From contig NZ_JABXKQ010000057.1 of the NCBI RefSeq assembly GCF_017114945.1, forward strand, positions 1-64,000: a stretch of DNA of 64,000 bases, given 5' to 3'. The notes beneath the pieces are model-generated. The model worked only from the letters and a program-made list of their open reading frames with translations. It was not told the origin of the DNA and made no database searches. The stretch comes from Nostoc sp. JL34 (GTDB taxonomy: Bacteria; Cyanobacteriota; Cyanobacteriia; Cyanobacteriales; Nostocaceae). Shown piece after piece: positions 17,907 through 27,077 of the stretch; within the stretch, counting starts at the first letter, position 1, and each line of letters begins with the position of its first letter. The translations under genes were made by a program, and so were the position numbers.

Positions 17907-18557
17907 ATGTCGCAGCGAATCAAAGTATACTCGTACTCGATATACCATTCGTCAAATTCATATATTGGTATTGCTCTTGCCGAAAAAGCATTGCAGGGTT
18001 TACCTGTTGATATTGAACGACGACCAATTTACATACCAAAGGAGCGTGGGATAAAGGTAGCCGACTTACAAGGACGAAGTGAAAACGCCCTTTTATCGTC
18101 CTATCACAAAGAAGATTGTCTGCGGTGGGCGAAAAAGTACGGCATTGAAATTCGGCTCAAGGAATTTGAAGAATTTGGTAGGTGGGTGAAGCGCTGGGAG
18201 AAAATGAAGTTTGGTCGCGAAGAACTTCCCGCGAGAGCGTATTACGCTGCTTGTGGAACTGGGAAGGAGCATCTGCTTGATGCCGCGTTCTTTCGAGCGA
18301 CGTACATTGACCAACTTGATGTCAACGATGAGTCTGTGATTAGAAAAGTTGCAAATGATGTTGGGCTGAATGGCGATCGCATTCTTGAGTTAATCTACGG
18401 GGAAGCAGCAAAACTTGCAGCAGTGGCAGCTTTGGCAGAATACGAACAATTTGGCTGTCCCGGAGTCCCGACTTGGGTAGTGGAAGGCGAGAGATTTTGG
18501 GGAAAGGATCGTGTCGATTGGGTAACAGAAAAGGTAAAAGAATTAACACTGCCGTAA
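17907..18557 (+). CDS. DsbA-fold protein, 2-hydroxychromene-2-carboxylate isomerase-like
   Basis: 216 residues, thioredoxin/DsbA superfamily with a helical insertion. At the usual active-site position the protein has YSIYHSSNSYIG: Ser instead of a CxxC pair, as in the kappa-class GST/HCCA isomerase branch, so a disulphide oxidoreductase role is unlikely. The C-terminal GCPGVPTWVVEGERFWGKDRVDWV contains the cis-Pro (VPTWV) and the WGxDR motif of the family. Probable substrate is a glutathione-dependent isomerisation product of aromatic catabolism or an unknown thiol compound. Stands alone. Confidence 0.8.
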   Translation: MSQRIKVYSYSIYHSSNSYIGIALAEKALQGLPVDIERRPIYIPKERGIKVADLQGRSENALLSSYHKEDCLRWAKKYGIEIRLKEFEEFGRWVKRWEKMKFGREELPARAYYAACGTGKEHLLDAAFFRATYIDQLDVNDESVIRKVANDVGLNGDRILELIYGEAAKLAAVAALAEYEQFGCPGVPTWVVEGERFWGKDRVDWVTEKVKELTLP

Positions 18558-18587
18558 CCAGAATAGCATTAGGGACGCACATCTGTG

Positions 18588-18895
18588 CATAGGTGTCAAC
18601 TTAATGTGAAACCCTTGTCAATACGTGATATTGAGTTCATTCACTTACCATTACTCACCACGTCACCCCACCCCAGTTTTGTCTAAATCCAAAACCGCCC
18701 CTCCCCTTGGTAAGGGACTTCCAACAAATAAATTACCCAATCTTGTGGGGTGGGCATCTTGCCCCCCCTATATGTATGGGCTCTCGTGTCGCCCACCCCA
18801 CAATAAGTAGTTGAGTATTTTTTTATTTGTCAGTCCCTAAGGGGAGGAGTAAAGCGTATGTGGGATAAGCGTTTGAGCTTAAGTTGACACCAATG
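18588..18895. mobile_element. MITE-like element, copy 1 (308 bp)
   Basis: Terminal inverted repeats CATAGGTGTCAACTTAA (left) and the complement of CATTGGTGTCAACTTAAG (right), flanked by the exact 9-bp direct repeat ACATCTGTG at 18579-18587 and 18896-18904. No transposase inside. It sits within a palindromic TTAGGGxCGCAC...GTGCGCCCCTAA repeat. A second copy is at 50954-51181 and one isolated end near 14935. Confidence 0.8.
18743..18803. repeat. 61-bp palindromic repeat with GTGGGGTGGGC ends
   Basis: TTGTGGGGTGGGC (18743-18755) and its exact complement GCCCACCCCACAA (18791-18803) enclose GGCATCTTGCC and GGGCTCTCGTGTC. The same repeat occurs at 50934-51233, where it is split by the MITE-like element. 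Confidence 0.8.
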
Positions 18896-18963
18896 ACATC
18901 TGTGCGCCCCTAATCACCTATATTCCACCCTGCGAAAGTTTCGGGTTATGAAATCTACATTAC

Positions 18964-19200
18964 TTAGTAATGATTTAGGTTAATGCCAGCTTCTTTTGCC
19001 ATTGCTTCTAACCCATTAATTTGTAGGGTTTTGATTGCTTTGGTAGACAGCTTTAATTTTACCCAGCGATTTCCGCCTTCCCACCAAACACGCTTGTTTT
19101 GCAGATTAGCGTGCTGAAGGCGTTTAGTACGGCGGTGGGAGTGGGAAACAGCAAAAGCGTTATTTGCCTTTTTACCAGTTAATTCACAGCGACGGGACAT
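18964..19200 (-). CDS. rpmB: 50S ribosomal protein L28
   Basis: 78 residues, standard length. [21 protein letters not shown] and [17 protein letters not shown] are L28 signatures; the C-terminus [22 protein letters not shown] is complete. Single gene upstream of the convergent MITE region. Confidence 0.98.
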   Translation of the reverse strand: MSRRCELTGKKANNAFAVSHSHRRTKRLQHANLQNKRVWWEGGNRWVKLKLSTKAIKTLQINGLEAMAKEAGINLNHY

Positions 19201-19373
19201 AACAAGTATCTCCAGATTGTTATTTTAATACAGCCTTTCCATTTTAGGTCTTAGGCAACAGAAGTGGAGAAAGGAGTGAGGGGGAGCAGGGAAAAGTGAA
19301 GTTGCAGTAAGTTTTTCCCCTCTGCCTCTTGTGCCCAATTCCCCATGCCCAATGCCCAATACCCCACTCAACA

Positions 19374-21362
19374 CTATTTACTCGCTTGTTCTGTCAGCTT
19401 GGTAAGTACCTCATTTGATCGCTCGACGAAGGATTTCATTCCCTCAGCGTCAAATCCTTTCTGAGACATCAGCGCTAAATCGTAGACGTGTTGGCAAATC
19501 AAGTTGACTAACTGATCTGTAGGCGATTCACCGTCACCTTGAATGATAGTACCTTGGTTAATATTTACCAGATTTTGAATCAGCGGGTGAGCAGTATTCA
19601 CCAACAAAATGTGGTCTTCAGGAAAATCTGCTGTTTGCTGCTGCATCATGGCGCTCATTTCCCGCATCCGGCGAAGAATCTCTGGTAGAAGAACGATCGC
19701 AGGTGGTGTTCCTTGAGGATCATCTGATTTCAAAGCTTCAGTACGGATGTTGAGTTTGGGTTTGTTGAGGGATTTCTCAAATAACTCTTTGATCATCTCA
19801 CTGCGAGTTTTGTTCGTCTTGGGATCAACAATTTCCGTAGCTTTGTCTTGTTCCAGCAGAGTATTATCTAAGTCTGAGTCTACCCGCGTAAACTTGACAT
19901 CCTGATATTCCCGCTCTAGGAAGTTGATAAAGTGGGTATCGATGAAGGAGTCCATAAACAGGACTTCCAAACCTTGATTTTTGTGCAGTTCTATGTATGT
20001 AGCTTGGGTTGCTCCATCGGTGCTGTAGAAAACTCGATTTTCGTTGCGTTCTTTGTTACGCTCTAGATACTCTTTCAGCGTAGTATAGGGAGCGCTGGGG
20101 GCTGAGTTTTCAGAACTGGGTGAAGGAGTGACATCTTGCCAAGCATCCCCGTCTGAAGACTGGACTTCAACCACTGGAGTTTCAGCAGCGACTTTTTCTG
20201 TCAGCTTGGCGGTGGTGCGGAAGACGATGATATCTTCGATTTGTTTTTTGAATTTCTCGTCGTTGAGAACGCCGAATTTGACAAAAGTGCCGAGGTCTTT
20301 CCAGGCGCTAATGTATTGTTCACGATTATCGCGGAAAAGCTCTTTGAGGCGATCGCCTACTTTTTTGGCAATGTAATCACCAATTCTCCGCACGGTGCGA
20401 TCGCCTTGCAAGGCACTCCGCGATACGTTTAGGGGAATATCGGTGCTATCAATCACACCCCGCATCGGCATCAGAAATTGCGGGATAATTTCTTCGCAGT
20501 TATCGCTGACAAAAACTTGATTGCAAAATAGCTTGATCTGCCCTTTAGTAACATCGACATCCGGCCTCATTTTCGGGAAATACAAAATCCCGTTGATGAT
20601 AAAGGGATAGTCAGTATTGAGATGTACCCACAACAGGGGTTCTTCTTGAAAAGGATATAGGTAGCGGTAAAACTCTAAATAATCTTCTTGAGTTAGGTTA
20701 CTTGGAGACTCTCGCCACGGTGCTTTTTGTTTATTTACTACTTCACCATCTAGCTTAATTGGGACTGGCAAGAAGTCGCAGTAAGTCTTGACAAGATTTT
20801 TAATTCGTGCTGCTTCGAGAAATTCCTCTTCTTCTCCTTGCAGGCTGAGAATAATAGTAGTGCCGCGAGTTGTTCGGGAAGATTCTTCGAGAGTGAAAGC
20901 TGGAGAACCATCGCAAGACCAGTGAACCGCCTGCGCCCCTTCTTGGTAGGATAGGGTATCAATTTCTACCTTTTGCGCCACCATGAAGGAAGAGTAGAAA
21001 CCGAGACCGAAGTGGCCGATTATCGGTTGATCTGATTTGCCTTCATACTTATGAATAAATTCTTCAGCACTAGAGAAGGCAACTTGATTGATATATTTCT
21101 TAACTTCTTCTGCGGTCATCCCGATACCGTTATCGGAGATGGATAGAGTTTTCTTATCTTTGTCAATGGCAAGTTCAATTTCTGGTTCGCCGATGTCTCC
21201 AGCGTAGTCTCCGGCGCGGGATACCATTTTTAGCTTTTGGATGGCGTCTACAGCGTTGGATACCAGTTCCCGCAAGAAGATTTGGTGATCTGAGTAAAGC
21301 GACTTCTTGATGATCGGGAAAATATTCTCAGTATGAATACTGATAGTGCCTTGTTCTAGCAT
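19374..21362 (-). CDS. htpG: Molecular chaperone HtpG (Hsp90)
   Basis: 662 residues. GHKL ATPase N-terminus with LRELVSNAVDAIQKL, SISDNGIGMT and IGHFGLGFYSSFMV (lid and ATP contacts); middle domain with NVSRSALQGD; C-terminal dimerisation domain from about 520. Cytosolic, ATP-dependent folding of client proteins; in cyanobacteria it protects against heat and light stress. Monocistronic by spacing: 240 bases to the upstream methyltransferase gene. Confidence 0.97.
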   Translation of the reverse strand: MLEQGTISIHTENIFPIIKKSLYSDHQIFLRELVSNAVDAIQKLKMVSRAGDYAGDIGEPEIELAIDKDKKTLSISDNGIGMTAEEVKKYINQVAFSSAEEFIHKYEGKSDQPIIGHFGLGFYSSFMVAQKVEIDTLSYQEGAQAVHWSCDGSPAFTLEESSRTTRGTTIILSLQGEEEEFLEAARIKNLVKTYCDFLPVPIKLDGEVVNKQKAPWRESPSNLTQEDYLEFYRYLYPFQEEPLLWVHLNTDYPFIINGILYFPKMRPDVDVTKGQIKLFCNQVFVSDNCEEIIPQFLMPMRGVIDSTDIPLNVSRSALQGDRTVRRIGDYIAKKVGDRLKELFRDNREQYISAWKDLGTFVKFGVLNDEKFKKQIEDIIVFRTTAKLTEKVAAETPVVEVQSSDGDAWQDVTPSPSSENSAPSAPYTTLKEYLERNKERNENRVFYSTDGATQATYIELHKNQGLEVLFMDSFIDTHFINFLEREYQDVKFTRVDSDLDNTLLEQDKATEIVDPKTNKTRSEMIKELFEKSLNKPKLNIRTEALKSDDPQGTPPAIVLLPEILRRMREMSAMMQQQTADFPEDHILLVNTAHPLIQNLVNINQGTIIQGDGESPTDQLVNLICQHVYDLALMSQKGFDAEGMKSFVERSNEVLTKLTEQASK

Positions 21363-21605
21363 AATTGGTAGTTTTCGATGTTAGTATCTGAAATGATGAT
21401 AGTGGCTAATACAGCCTATCCCTCTGTTTTCCAGGATAAACCCGGAGAACACAGAAGGGCATGATACCAATTAGGATTTTAAAAGCATAGCTTAGGCGAT
21501 CGCTCCTTTTTTAAGCATTGTTTGCCCCCATTCTCTGATTCGGATTTCCCTACCCGCACCTCCCGATTTTGACCGGAGGTCTATTAGTCTAGTTGAGACT
21601 GCTGT

Positions 21606-22247
21606 CTAAGTATTACTAAAATTCTTCTCCAACACCAAAAAATAGTGGTACGGATAACTGGGGTCGATAAATTCTTGTTTGACAGTTAACCCAGCTTTCG
21701 CAACAGAGTTTAAAATCCGCTTTTTGGGATATCCTTTCAAACCCATTTCCCAGTAGTGTTCGTCACAGACTGGCTTTGTACTCCAGAATTTTGGCATATT
21801 GAGTAATAAATGCCTTGGTCTGCCTGAGAAAGAGGTTTTCACCTGAAATGCGAGGTATTGGGTGCAATAGGGAATCGAAATCACCAAAAATTTCTTGGTT
21901 GCAATGGCAAGTTTTCTTAATGCTTCTTCTGATTGTTCGTAGGGGAAGTGTTCCAGCACTTGAAACAGGACGATTGCATCAAATTTATCTTTTGGTAATG
22001 AAAAATCTGTGGTCAAATCCAAAATTATTTCTGGCTTTAAGTTGGGATCAACATCAGCGGTGGAGACGTTGTATCCATTATTCTTGAGGATGTCTGTTAA
22101 CAGAGAATTAAAAATCCCAATTTCCAGAACGTTTTTTACCTGATTACCCAGCGAAAAAATTAGACGCAACTGGTGATGGTAACTGATGAGGCGATTTTTG
22201 GATAAATATTCTGAATTTCTAATATCTAAGGAGGTAATGAGTTGCAT
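21606..22247 (-). CDS. Class I SAM-dependent methyltransferase
   Basis: 213 residues. Rossmann methyltransferase: motif I NVLEIGIFNSLLTDIL (a degenerate E-x-G-x-F-x-S), acidic post-I STADVDPNLKPEI, motif IV DAIVLFQVLEHFPYEQ (the Q-V-L-E-H of SAM-dependent enzymes). Acceptor unknown. No neighbour suggests a pathway. Confidence 0.8.
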   Translation of the reverse strand: MQLITSLDIRNSEYLSKNRLISYHHQLRLIFSLGNQVKNVLEIGIFNSLLTDILKNNGYNVSTADVDPNLKPEIILDLTTDFSLPKDKFDAIVLFQVLEHFPYEQSEEALRKLAIATKKFLVISIPYCTQYLAFQVKTSFSGRPRHLLLNMPKFWSTKPVCDEHYWEMGLKGYPKKRILNSVAKAGLTVKQEFIDPSYPYHYFLVLEKNFSNT

Positions 22248-22593
22248 AAATAAGCCTACCTAATCTGATGGACTGACAAATGTGGTGGGTATACAACTAC
22301 AGGATTCCCGGAAAAATTGTGAAAGTAACAGTACCTTGACCCGACGACAGATTGATAAACAGGAACACACTAGGGCAAATTAAAGTTGTTTGGGCTACCA
22401 GGGTAATGTTATTTATCCCTGCCTGAGCTTCCACAATCTTATTTACTATGATTGGAAGAATATATTGATTTTTGAGCGATCGCTATGAAACTTGATTGGC
22501 AAAGTATACTTAAAAGGCGATCGCTAACCTTAACCAAAAACTCACACTTAAAGTCAGAGGCTGACAGGTGTGGAGATAATCAAAAATTAACCT
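22248..22593. other. Intergenic region, nothing recognised
   Basis: 346 bases between the methyltransferase and the sigma factor (both on the minus strand, the sigma-factor gene upstream). HIP1 sites at about 22476 and 22518. An open frame starting at 22485 on the plus strand overlaps the sigma-factor gene antisense and lacks coding character. Confidence 0.4.
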
Positions 22594-23244
22594 TCATAAT
22601 AATCCCTCCAATTCTGCGAATTTACGCAAACGCGGTAGACACTGACGCTGATAAAAACTGCTTAATGTCGGAATTGACAGCCCAAATTCCTCAGATAATT
22701 CTCTCCAGCTAACTTCCGGGGGTAGGCGTTTGAGAATTAACACCTGACAATTCACATCTGGACGCCCTTTAATGTAAGTACCGCACAGTTCTCCATCAGA
22801 ATCTGTCTGCGCCCATATCTCCAAGTCTTCCAGAATCGGAGGTGCTTGGGGGCTAGCTGGGAGATTATCTACAGGATCAATGATTTCACTTGTTCCACCC
22901 GATGTAGACTGACGAATTCTCAGAGGGACTGTTGTGGCTTGTTCTCGATTCTGATTCAGGTAAAAGTCTTGTAGTCTCCTTTTTAGGTAAGCATTCAGCC
23001 AGGTAATGACACTACCATAATTGGGATCATAGATTTGGCCTGTCAAACCTTCACAAACATTGCGACAGAAATACAACCAAGTTTGTTGTAGTGCGTCTTG
23101 ATAGTAGGGAGTACTTTCCCTCCAGAGTCTATTTGCTGTCAAGCGAATAATTTGCGTGAGCAGCTTTTGACGCTGAGGGCTTCCAGGTGAGTGTTGGCAG
23201 GCTTCTGTAACTAAGCAGCGTAGCTGTTCATCGAATTGAACCAT
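22594..23244 (-). CDS. Sigma-70 family RNA polymerase sigma factor (short, ECF-like)
   Basis: 216 residues. Region 2-like helices around DALQQTWLYFCRNV and SVITWLNAYLKRRLQDFYLNQNRE (about 50-110); a linker; then region 4 with a helix-turn-helix VSWRELSEEFGLSIPTLSSFYQRQCLPRLRKFAE (about 175-210). Lacks regions 1 and 3, as in ECF-type factors of cyanobacteria. No anti-sigma gene is adjacent, so the signal is unknown. Confidence 0.78.
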   Translation of the reverse strand: MVQFDEQLRCLVTEACQHSPGSPQRQKLLTQIIRLTANRLWRESTPYYQDALQQTWLYFCRNVCEGLTGQIYDPNYGSVITWLNAYLKRRLQDFYLNQNREQATTVPLRIRQSTSGGTSEIIDPVDNLPASPQAPPILEDLEIWAQTDSDGELCGTYIKGRPDVNCQVLILKRLPPEVSWRELSEEFGLSIPTLSSFYQRQCLPRLRKFAELEGLL

Positions 23245-23568
23245 GACAATCTATCTTGGCGAAGAAAGCAAGAATATCTTAGTATTGCGTATAACAACGC
23301 GCTAAAGAGTTACCTTTCGTCAAGATACCGGATCTTTTTTCAAAGGAAATGGTGGATGGGGAAGGTGGGGCCCTCTCTGGGGATAAAGGGTAATGGGCAT
23401 TGGAAGGTAAGATTCCTGCCCTATAAGAATCTATTTTGTGCGATCGCAATATTTACTCAATTAGCCACAGTTTCACCATGTATTGATTTGACTTTAGCTT
23501 AATCTAGGTTCCGGGGGGTTAGGTGAGGAGTATTTCCAGCAATACCCCCACTCCCATACTCTCCTGAA
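23245..23568. other. Intergenic region, nothing recognised
   Basis: 324 bases with no credible gene; a plus-strand frame at 23236-23502 lacks family features and a ribosome-binding site. One HIP1 site near 23440. Confidence 0.4.
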
Positions 23569-24942
23569 TTATAATCTCAGCCAAGATAGGAAACTTTCCC
23601 ACCAAGAATATCTCAGATTACCTACACTCAACTTCATTTTGTTGCGAATATCTTGGATTTTCCAGTTGGTTAGTTTAGCTAGAGTTTGCGCCTCTTGTTC
23701 AAAACGCTTGGGCAAAGATCGTTTATATTCTCTACCCGCTTGACATTTAAGTTCGCCTTGGAACGGATGTTGCAAAACATAACGTCCTTGGAAAGATTCA
23801 CTGTTGGCAGTTTGTTGAAATATCAAGTCTTCAGGGAATTTATCGCGGGTGTAGCGGACATGCAAGCGGGAGATGAAGACGTTACTTCTCGGAAGGGGAC
23901 GACGAAAGCCTGGGCGTACTGGCACATCACTTGCAGAATTATCATCTAGCCAAAATACCCCTGCTTGCTTGAGTTCCTCTGAAGTCAGGGGTTCAGCGGA
24001 ACAAGGATCGCAACTACCCATATCCCAAGCGTATTCCAAAAAACCAACTTTCCTGTCTTCTTTGGTGTAAGCAGTTTGAAACATGGATTTGTAAAATTCA
24101 CCAAATTCATTTTTGACAAACAAGGGAATATTTGCGTCGGAGGGAATTTTCACCGTCCGATAGTTAGTGATTTCTGCCTGTCCTTGAGGCGAGAGGATGT
24201 AGACAATCAAATCCTGCTCTGTCGTAGCATTGATCATGCCCAAACGAATTGGCAGCATGAATTTAGGCGATTGGTAGGAAATTTGTAGCGGACGGAGAAA
24301 TTGGTAGCCAGATTGCTCGAATTTATCCAAGTTGACTTTGGCAACAAAGAATTTCATTGAGGAGCGAATGTAAGGCTGAAGTAACTGTTTCGCACCTCTG
24401 GGGATTTTGTAGCCACTGCGTTTGAGCCAAGTTTCCAGTCCGCCAGATTCTTTAGCGCTGAGGATCACAATGTCGTATTCGCCAACGTTAAAACGTGCTT
24501 CGACTGTTACACCCAAACTAGCATCGTCCCTTGCACTCCCCGCCTCACTTCTAGCTGCTGCCGGCGCTGGTGCTGCTGATAACTCATTAGGGTAAGCTGG
24601 GGCACAAGGATCTGGGTCAAAATATTCTACCAATCGCGGCGCACTAAAAGCATCTAGGCGCTCGATAATCTTGGCTTGGGTGACGCGAACTTGCTCTTTT
24701 TGCAGCACCGTTGGCACTGGTACTACCATTGCAAAATCTTTGACTTCGCCTTGAAAGTCGTTTGCCATTGTTAGGATAGTGCGATCGCCATCCCGTGCTA
24801 TTACCACCTGAGAAGCTTTGTTATACAGTTTTGTATCAGCTTTGGCTACATAAAATCCACAAAATGCCCAAGCTGCGGGGGCAAAGCACAAAACAGCTAC
24901 AATTGCTAACAATAATGGTGTTAAAAGTCGAAAAAACTTCAT
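23569..24942 (-). CDS. DUF2330 family exported protein
   Basis: 457 residues. Signal peptide in the first 27 residues (LLLAIVAVLCFAPAAWAFCGF), then a DUF2330 domain with FCGFYVAKADTKLYNKASQVVIARDGDRT and MANDFQG...FAMVVPVPT. A C-terminal hydrophilic extension ends in WWESFLSWLRL. Paired cysteines (SCDPCSAEP) may form a disulphide. Function unknown; this family is often next to the RnfD-like membrane protein, as here, where the two are 67 bases apart on the same strand. Confidence 0.88.
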   Translation of the reverse strand: MKFFRLLTPLLLAIVAVLCFAPAAWAFCGFYVAKADTKLYNKASQVVIARDGDRTILTMANDFQGEVKDFAMVVPVPTVLQKEQVRVTQAKIIERLDAFSAPRLVEYFDPDPCAPAYPNELSAAPAPAAARSEAGSARDDASLGVTVEARFNVGEYDIVILSAKESGGLETWLKRSGYKIPRGAKQLLQPYIRSSMKFFVAKVNLDKFEQSGYQFLRPLQISYQSPKFMLPIRLGMINATTEQDLIVYILSPQGQAEITNYRTVKIPSDANIPLFVKNEFGEFYKSMFQTAYTKEDRKVGFLEYAWDMGSCDPCSAEPLTSEELKQAGVFWLDDNSASDVPVRPGFRRPLPRSNVFISRLHVRYTRDKFPEDLIFQQTANSESFQGRYVLQHPFQGELKCQAGREYKRSLPKRFEQEAQTLAKLTNWKIQDIRNKMKLSVGNLRYSWWESFLSWLRL

Positions 24943-24977
24943 TATTTTATACCTCTATCTTTTTTAGTGCTAGAGAC

Positions 24978-25003
24978 TAGAGACGCGATGAATCGCGTCT
25001 GTA
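24978..25003. repeat. 26-bp dispersed palindromic repeat (copy 1)
   Basis: Contains AGACGCGAT/ATCGCGTCT. The same 26 bases occur exactly at 48052-48077, there inside a coding sequence. Confidence 0.85.
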
Positions 25004-25009
25004 CAAGAG

Positions 25010-25858
25010 TTAGGAGTGCTGAGTAAGAAGTTCTTCCCCTGCTTCCCGATCTTTCTCTTGCCAAGCAAACCTTGGGGCTAACCAGAGAACATCTAGTAAG
25101 ATGCTCAATGGTGCAAGGGCAAACAGCGCCCAGAAAACTGCTGTGGAAACAAAGAAATAATTTCGCAGGATAAAAGTTAATCCGGCGATGCAGATTGCCC
25201 AAACTACACGCCCAATTCGGGAATTGGGAATTGATCGCGGATCGGTAATCATAAATAGGGCGAACAGCAGCAAAGATCCACTCATCAATCGATGCCAGTA
25301 AACATCCCAAGTCCAACCTAGCCAGAGGTTGCGAATGGCTTCCAGCAAAGAGTAGGAACCTAAAAAAGCTGCTGTGGTGTCCCAGCGACCGATGCGCTGC
25401 AAAATCATGCCACCAGTGCCGAGGAATAATAGCCCATACCACCACTCTTCACCCCATTGTCCCGGCGAAACCCAAGCATCGGGGGTCAAAATCAAGGCAG
25501 ATATGATGCCAAAATTGGCAGGATTGAAAAAATGCTTATCGCCGACTTGAAAGATAAATTTGCTGGCGATCGCAAGTGCTGCGGCTATTGCCATTGTCGT
25601 CCAATGGTCAGCCCGCAACAGTAAACTCAGTCCCAGTGAGGTAATTAAAGCACTGCGAAGATTTGGGCTTTGTTCTTTGTTGTTTGCTAATGACCAATAA
25701 CCAATGACTAATGACAATATCCATTGAGTTGCTACACTTGTGGCGATCGCTACCCCAATCAATTCTGGTCGCAGCGTCCAATCTCGTGTACCGATTCCCA
25801 AGACTAGGAACAAGCTGAGAAATAGAATCTGATAATCTCGTATATCTTTGAGCAACAT
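25010..25858 (-). CDS. RnfD/NqrB-like membrane protein
   Basis: 282 residues with about nine membrane segments. Related to subunit D of Rnf/Nqr complexes, with HFFNPANFGIISALILTPDAWVSPGQWG and MITDPRSIPNSRIGRV typical of the family. The S-G-A-T flavin attachment motif is not visible, so covalent FMN is doubtful; this is the stand-alone cyanobacterial branch beside DUF2330. Between about residues 50 and 65 the sequence YWSLANNKEQ is encoded by heptamer-like repeats (TGACCAA/TAACCAA/TGACTAA near 25675-25725), suggesting repeat insertion into the gene. Start ATG is 152 bases from the next repeat-free stretch; likely first gene of the two-gene unit with DUF2330 downstream. Confidence 0.82.
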   Translation of the reverse strand: MLLKDIRDYQILFLSLFLVLGIGTRDWTLRPELIGVAIATSVATQWILSLVIGYWSLANNKEQSPNLRSALITSLGLSLLLRADHWTTMAIAAALAIASKFIFQVGDKHFFNPANFGIISALILTPDAWVSPGQWGEEWWYGLLFLGTGGMILQRIGRWDTTAAFLGSYSLLEAIRNLWLGWTWDVYWHRLMSGSLLLFALFMITDPRSIPNSRIGRVVWAICIAGLTFILRNYFFVSTAVFWALFALAPLSILLDVLWLAPRFAWQEKDREAGEELLTQHS

Positions 25859-26298
25859 TAATCCTTAAACTCCGGGATTACCCGTAGATTTCTCATCAAT
25901 TTAGACGAGAGATAGCTCAAATAGTATTGCTGTTACAGATTTTGTTACAAAGCGTCCCTGCTCTCCGCATCTTCTTGGTAAACGGGAGAGAGGTTTGGTA
26001 TAAAAGGATGTCACAAGCTCATGAACTCAAATCAGCCCAGCATCAAACACACTTACAGCTAATCCTATGCTTATCGATATTGTGGAGATGGGATTAATCA
26101 AGATCATTTCACTCTGATGAGAACTGCCGAAAGATATTTTGTGCTTCCTTGCCCCTCCTGTGGCAATCGCTTACCAAGGCATCCAATTTGGCTAGAATAT
26201 TGAGGCATTGTATGCGGTGCGATGTCTACGACGGGCTACGCCTACGCAGTTTCCTAAGCAACACCTACAAAAAGTTGTCAGCAGCAGATAAACGCAAA
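25859..26298. other. Intergenic region with a dispersed repeat
   Basis: 440 bases between divergent genes. It contains at about 26218-26250 the repeat GCGATGTCTACGACGGGCTA..., whose complement recurs near 36660. This repeat is the reason I reject the long start of the next gene at 26149. Confidence 0.55.
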
Positions 26299-26976
26299 AT
26301 GCAACTAGCTCCCCTGTTCCCAATTTTCTACCGTATTCTCCAACCGAATTTTCCCAACTGCCTTTGGGGTGGAAATTCTCATACGAAAGCGATCGCACTC
26401 ACATTCGATGATGGGCCCCATCCTCAATACACGCCCGAAGTCTTGGCAGTGTTAGATCGTTACAAGATTACAGCGAGTTTTTTTTGGTTGGGTGTTTGCG
26501 TCAACCGTTCACCAGCTATTGCTAAAGCCGTTAGCGATCGCGGACACTGGATCGGATTGCATGGCTACGATCATCGCTCTTTTCCCATGCTTTCCCCAAA
26601 TGACTTGAAGGACAGTTTAGAAAAAACCCAAGCTGCCATTTATAATGCCTGCAACCTGCGACCTCAACAAGTGCGAGATGTCCGCCCACCTAATGGTTTC
26701 TTTACACCTGCTACTTTAAATTTTTTTTCTCAGTGGAATTACCGCCCAGTTATGTGGAGTGTCGTACCAGAAGATTGGGTATGTCCAGGTGTCACCACCG
26801 TGGTACAGCGAATTATGCAGCAGATCAAAAATGGTTCAATAATTGTTTTGCATGATGGTGCTTGCGGTGGAGAAGATGTTGCTGCCACTATTCAAATTCT
26901 CATTCCACAACTGCTACAACAGGGTTATGAGTTTGTAACTGTTGATACTCTATGGCAGCAAGCTCAGGCTAACTAA
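26299..26976 (+). CDS. Polysaccharide deacetylase (NodB domain, CE4)
   Basis: 225 residues from the ATG at 26299; the frame is open back to 26149 but that part contains a dispersed repeat. NodB domain with the metal/catalytic motif TFDDGPHP (residues 35-42), the H-x-x-x-H pair HGYDH near 91 and RPPNGFF near 130, with VLHDGACGG near 190 as the His-Asp motif. Removes N-acetyl groups from chitin, peptidoglycan or xylan-like polymers; the substrate is not deducible. No clear signal peptide, but the hydrophobic N-terminus (LAPLFPIFYRIL) may anchor it. Confidence 0.88.
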   Translation: MQLAPLFPIFYRILQPNFPNCLWGGNSHTKAIALTFDDGPHPQYTPEVLAVLDRYKITASFFWLGVCVNRSPAIAKAVSDRGHWIGLHGYDHRSFPMLSPNDLKDSLEKTQAAIYNACNLRPQQVRDVRPPNGFFTPATLNFFSQWNYRPVMWSVVPEDWVCPGVTTVVQRIMQQIKNGSIIVLHDGACGGEDVAATIQILIPQLLQQGYEFVTVDTLWQQAQAN

Positions 26977-27077
26977 AGTATTAGCCTGTCAAGTTAAATA
27001 AAAATGTGGTGCTGGTGTGTTTAGTACTCAAACCTAGCGATCGCTTATTTACATATTTTGCATAATTTGGCAAATGT

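Noticed and set aside
22485-22712. Plus-strand frame of 75 codons overlapping the sigma factor
   Set aside because: Overlaps the sigma-factor gene antisense over its second half and shows no family signature.
26149-26298. N-terminal extension of the deacetylase by 50 residues
   Set aside because: The extra part contains a dispersed repeat (26218-26250) also present between genes near 36660; the NodB domain is complete from 26299.
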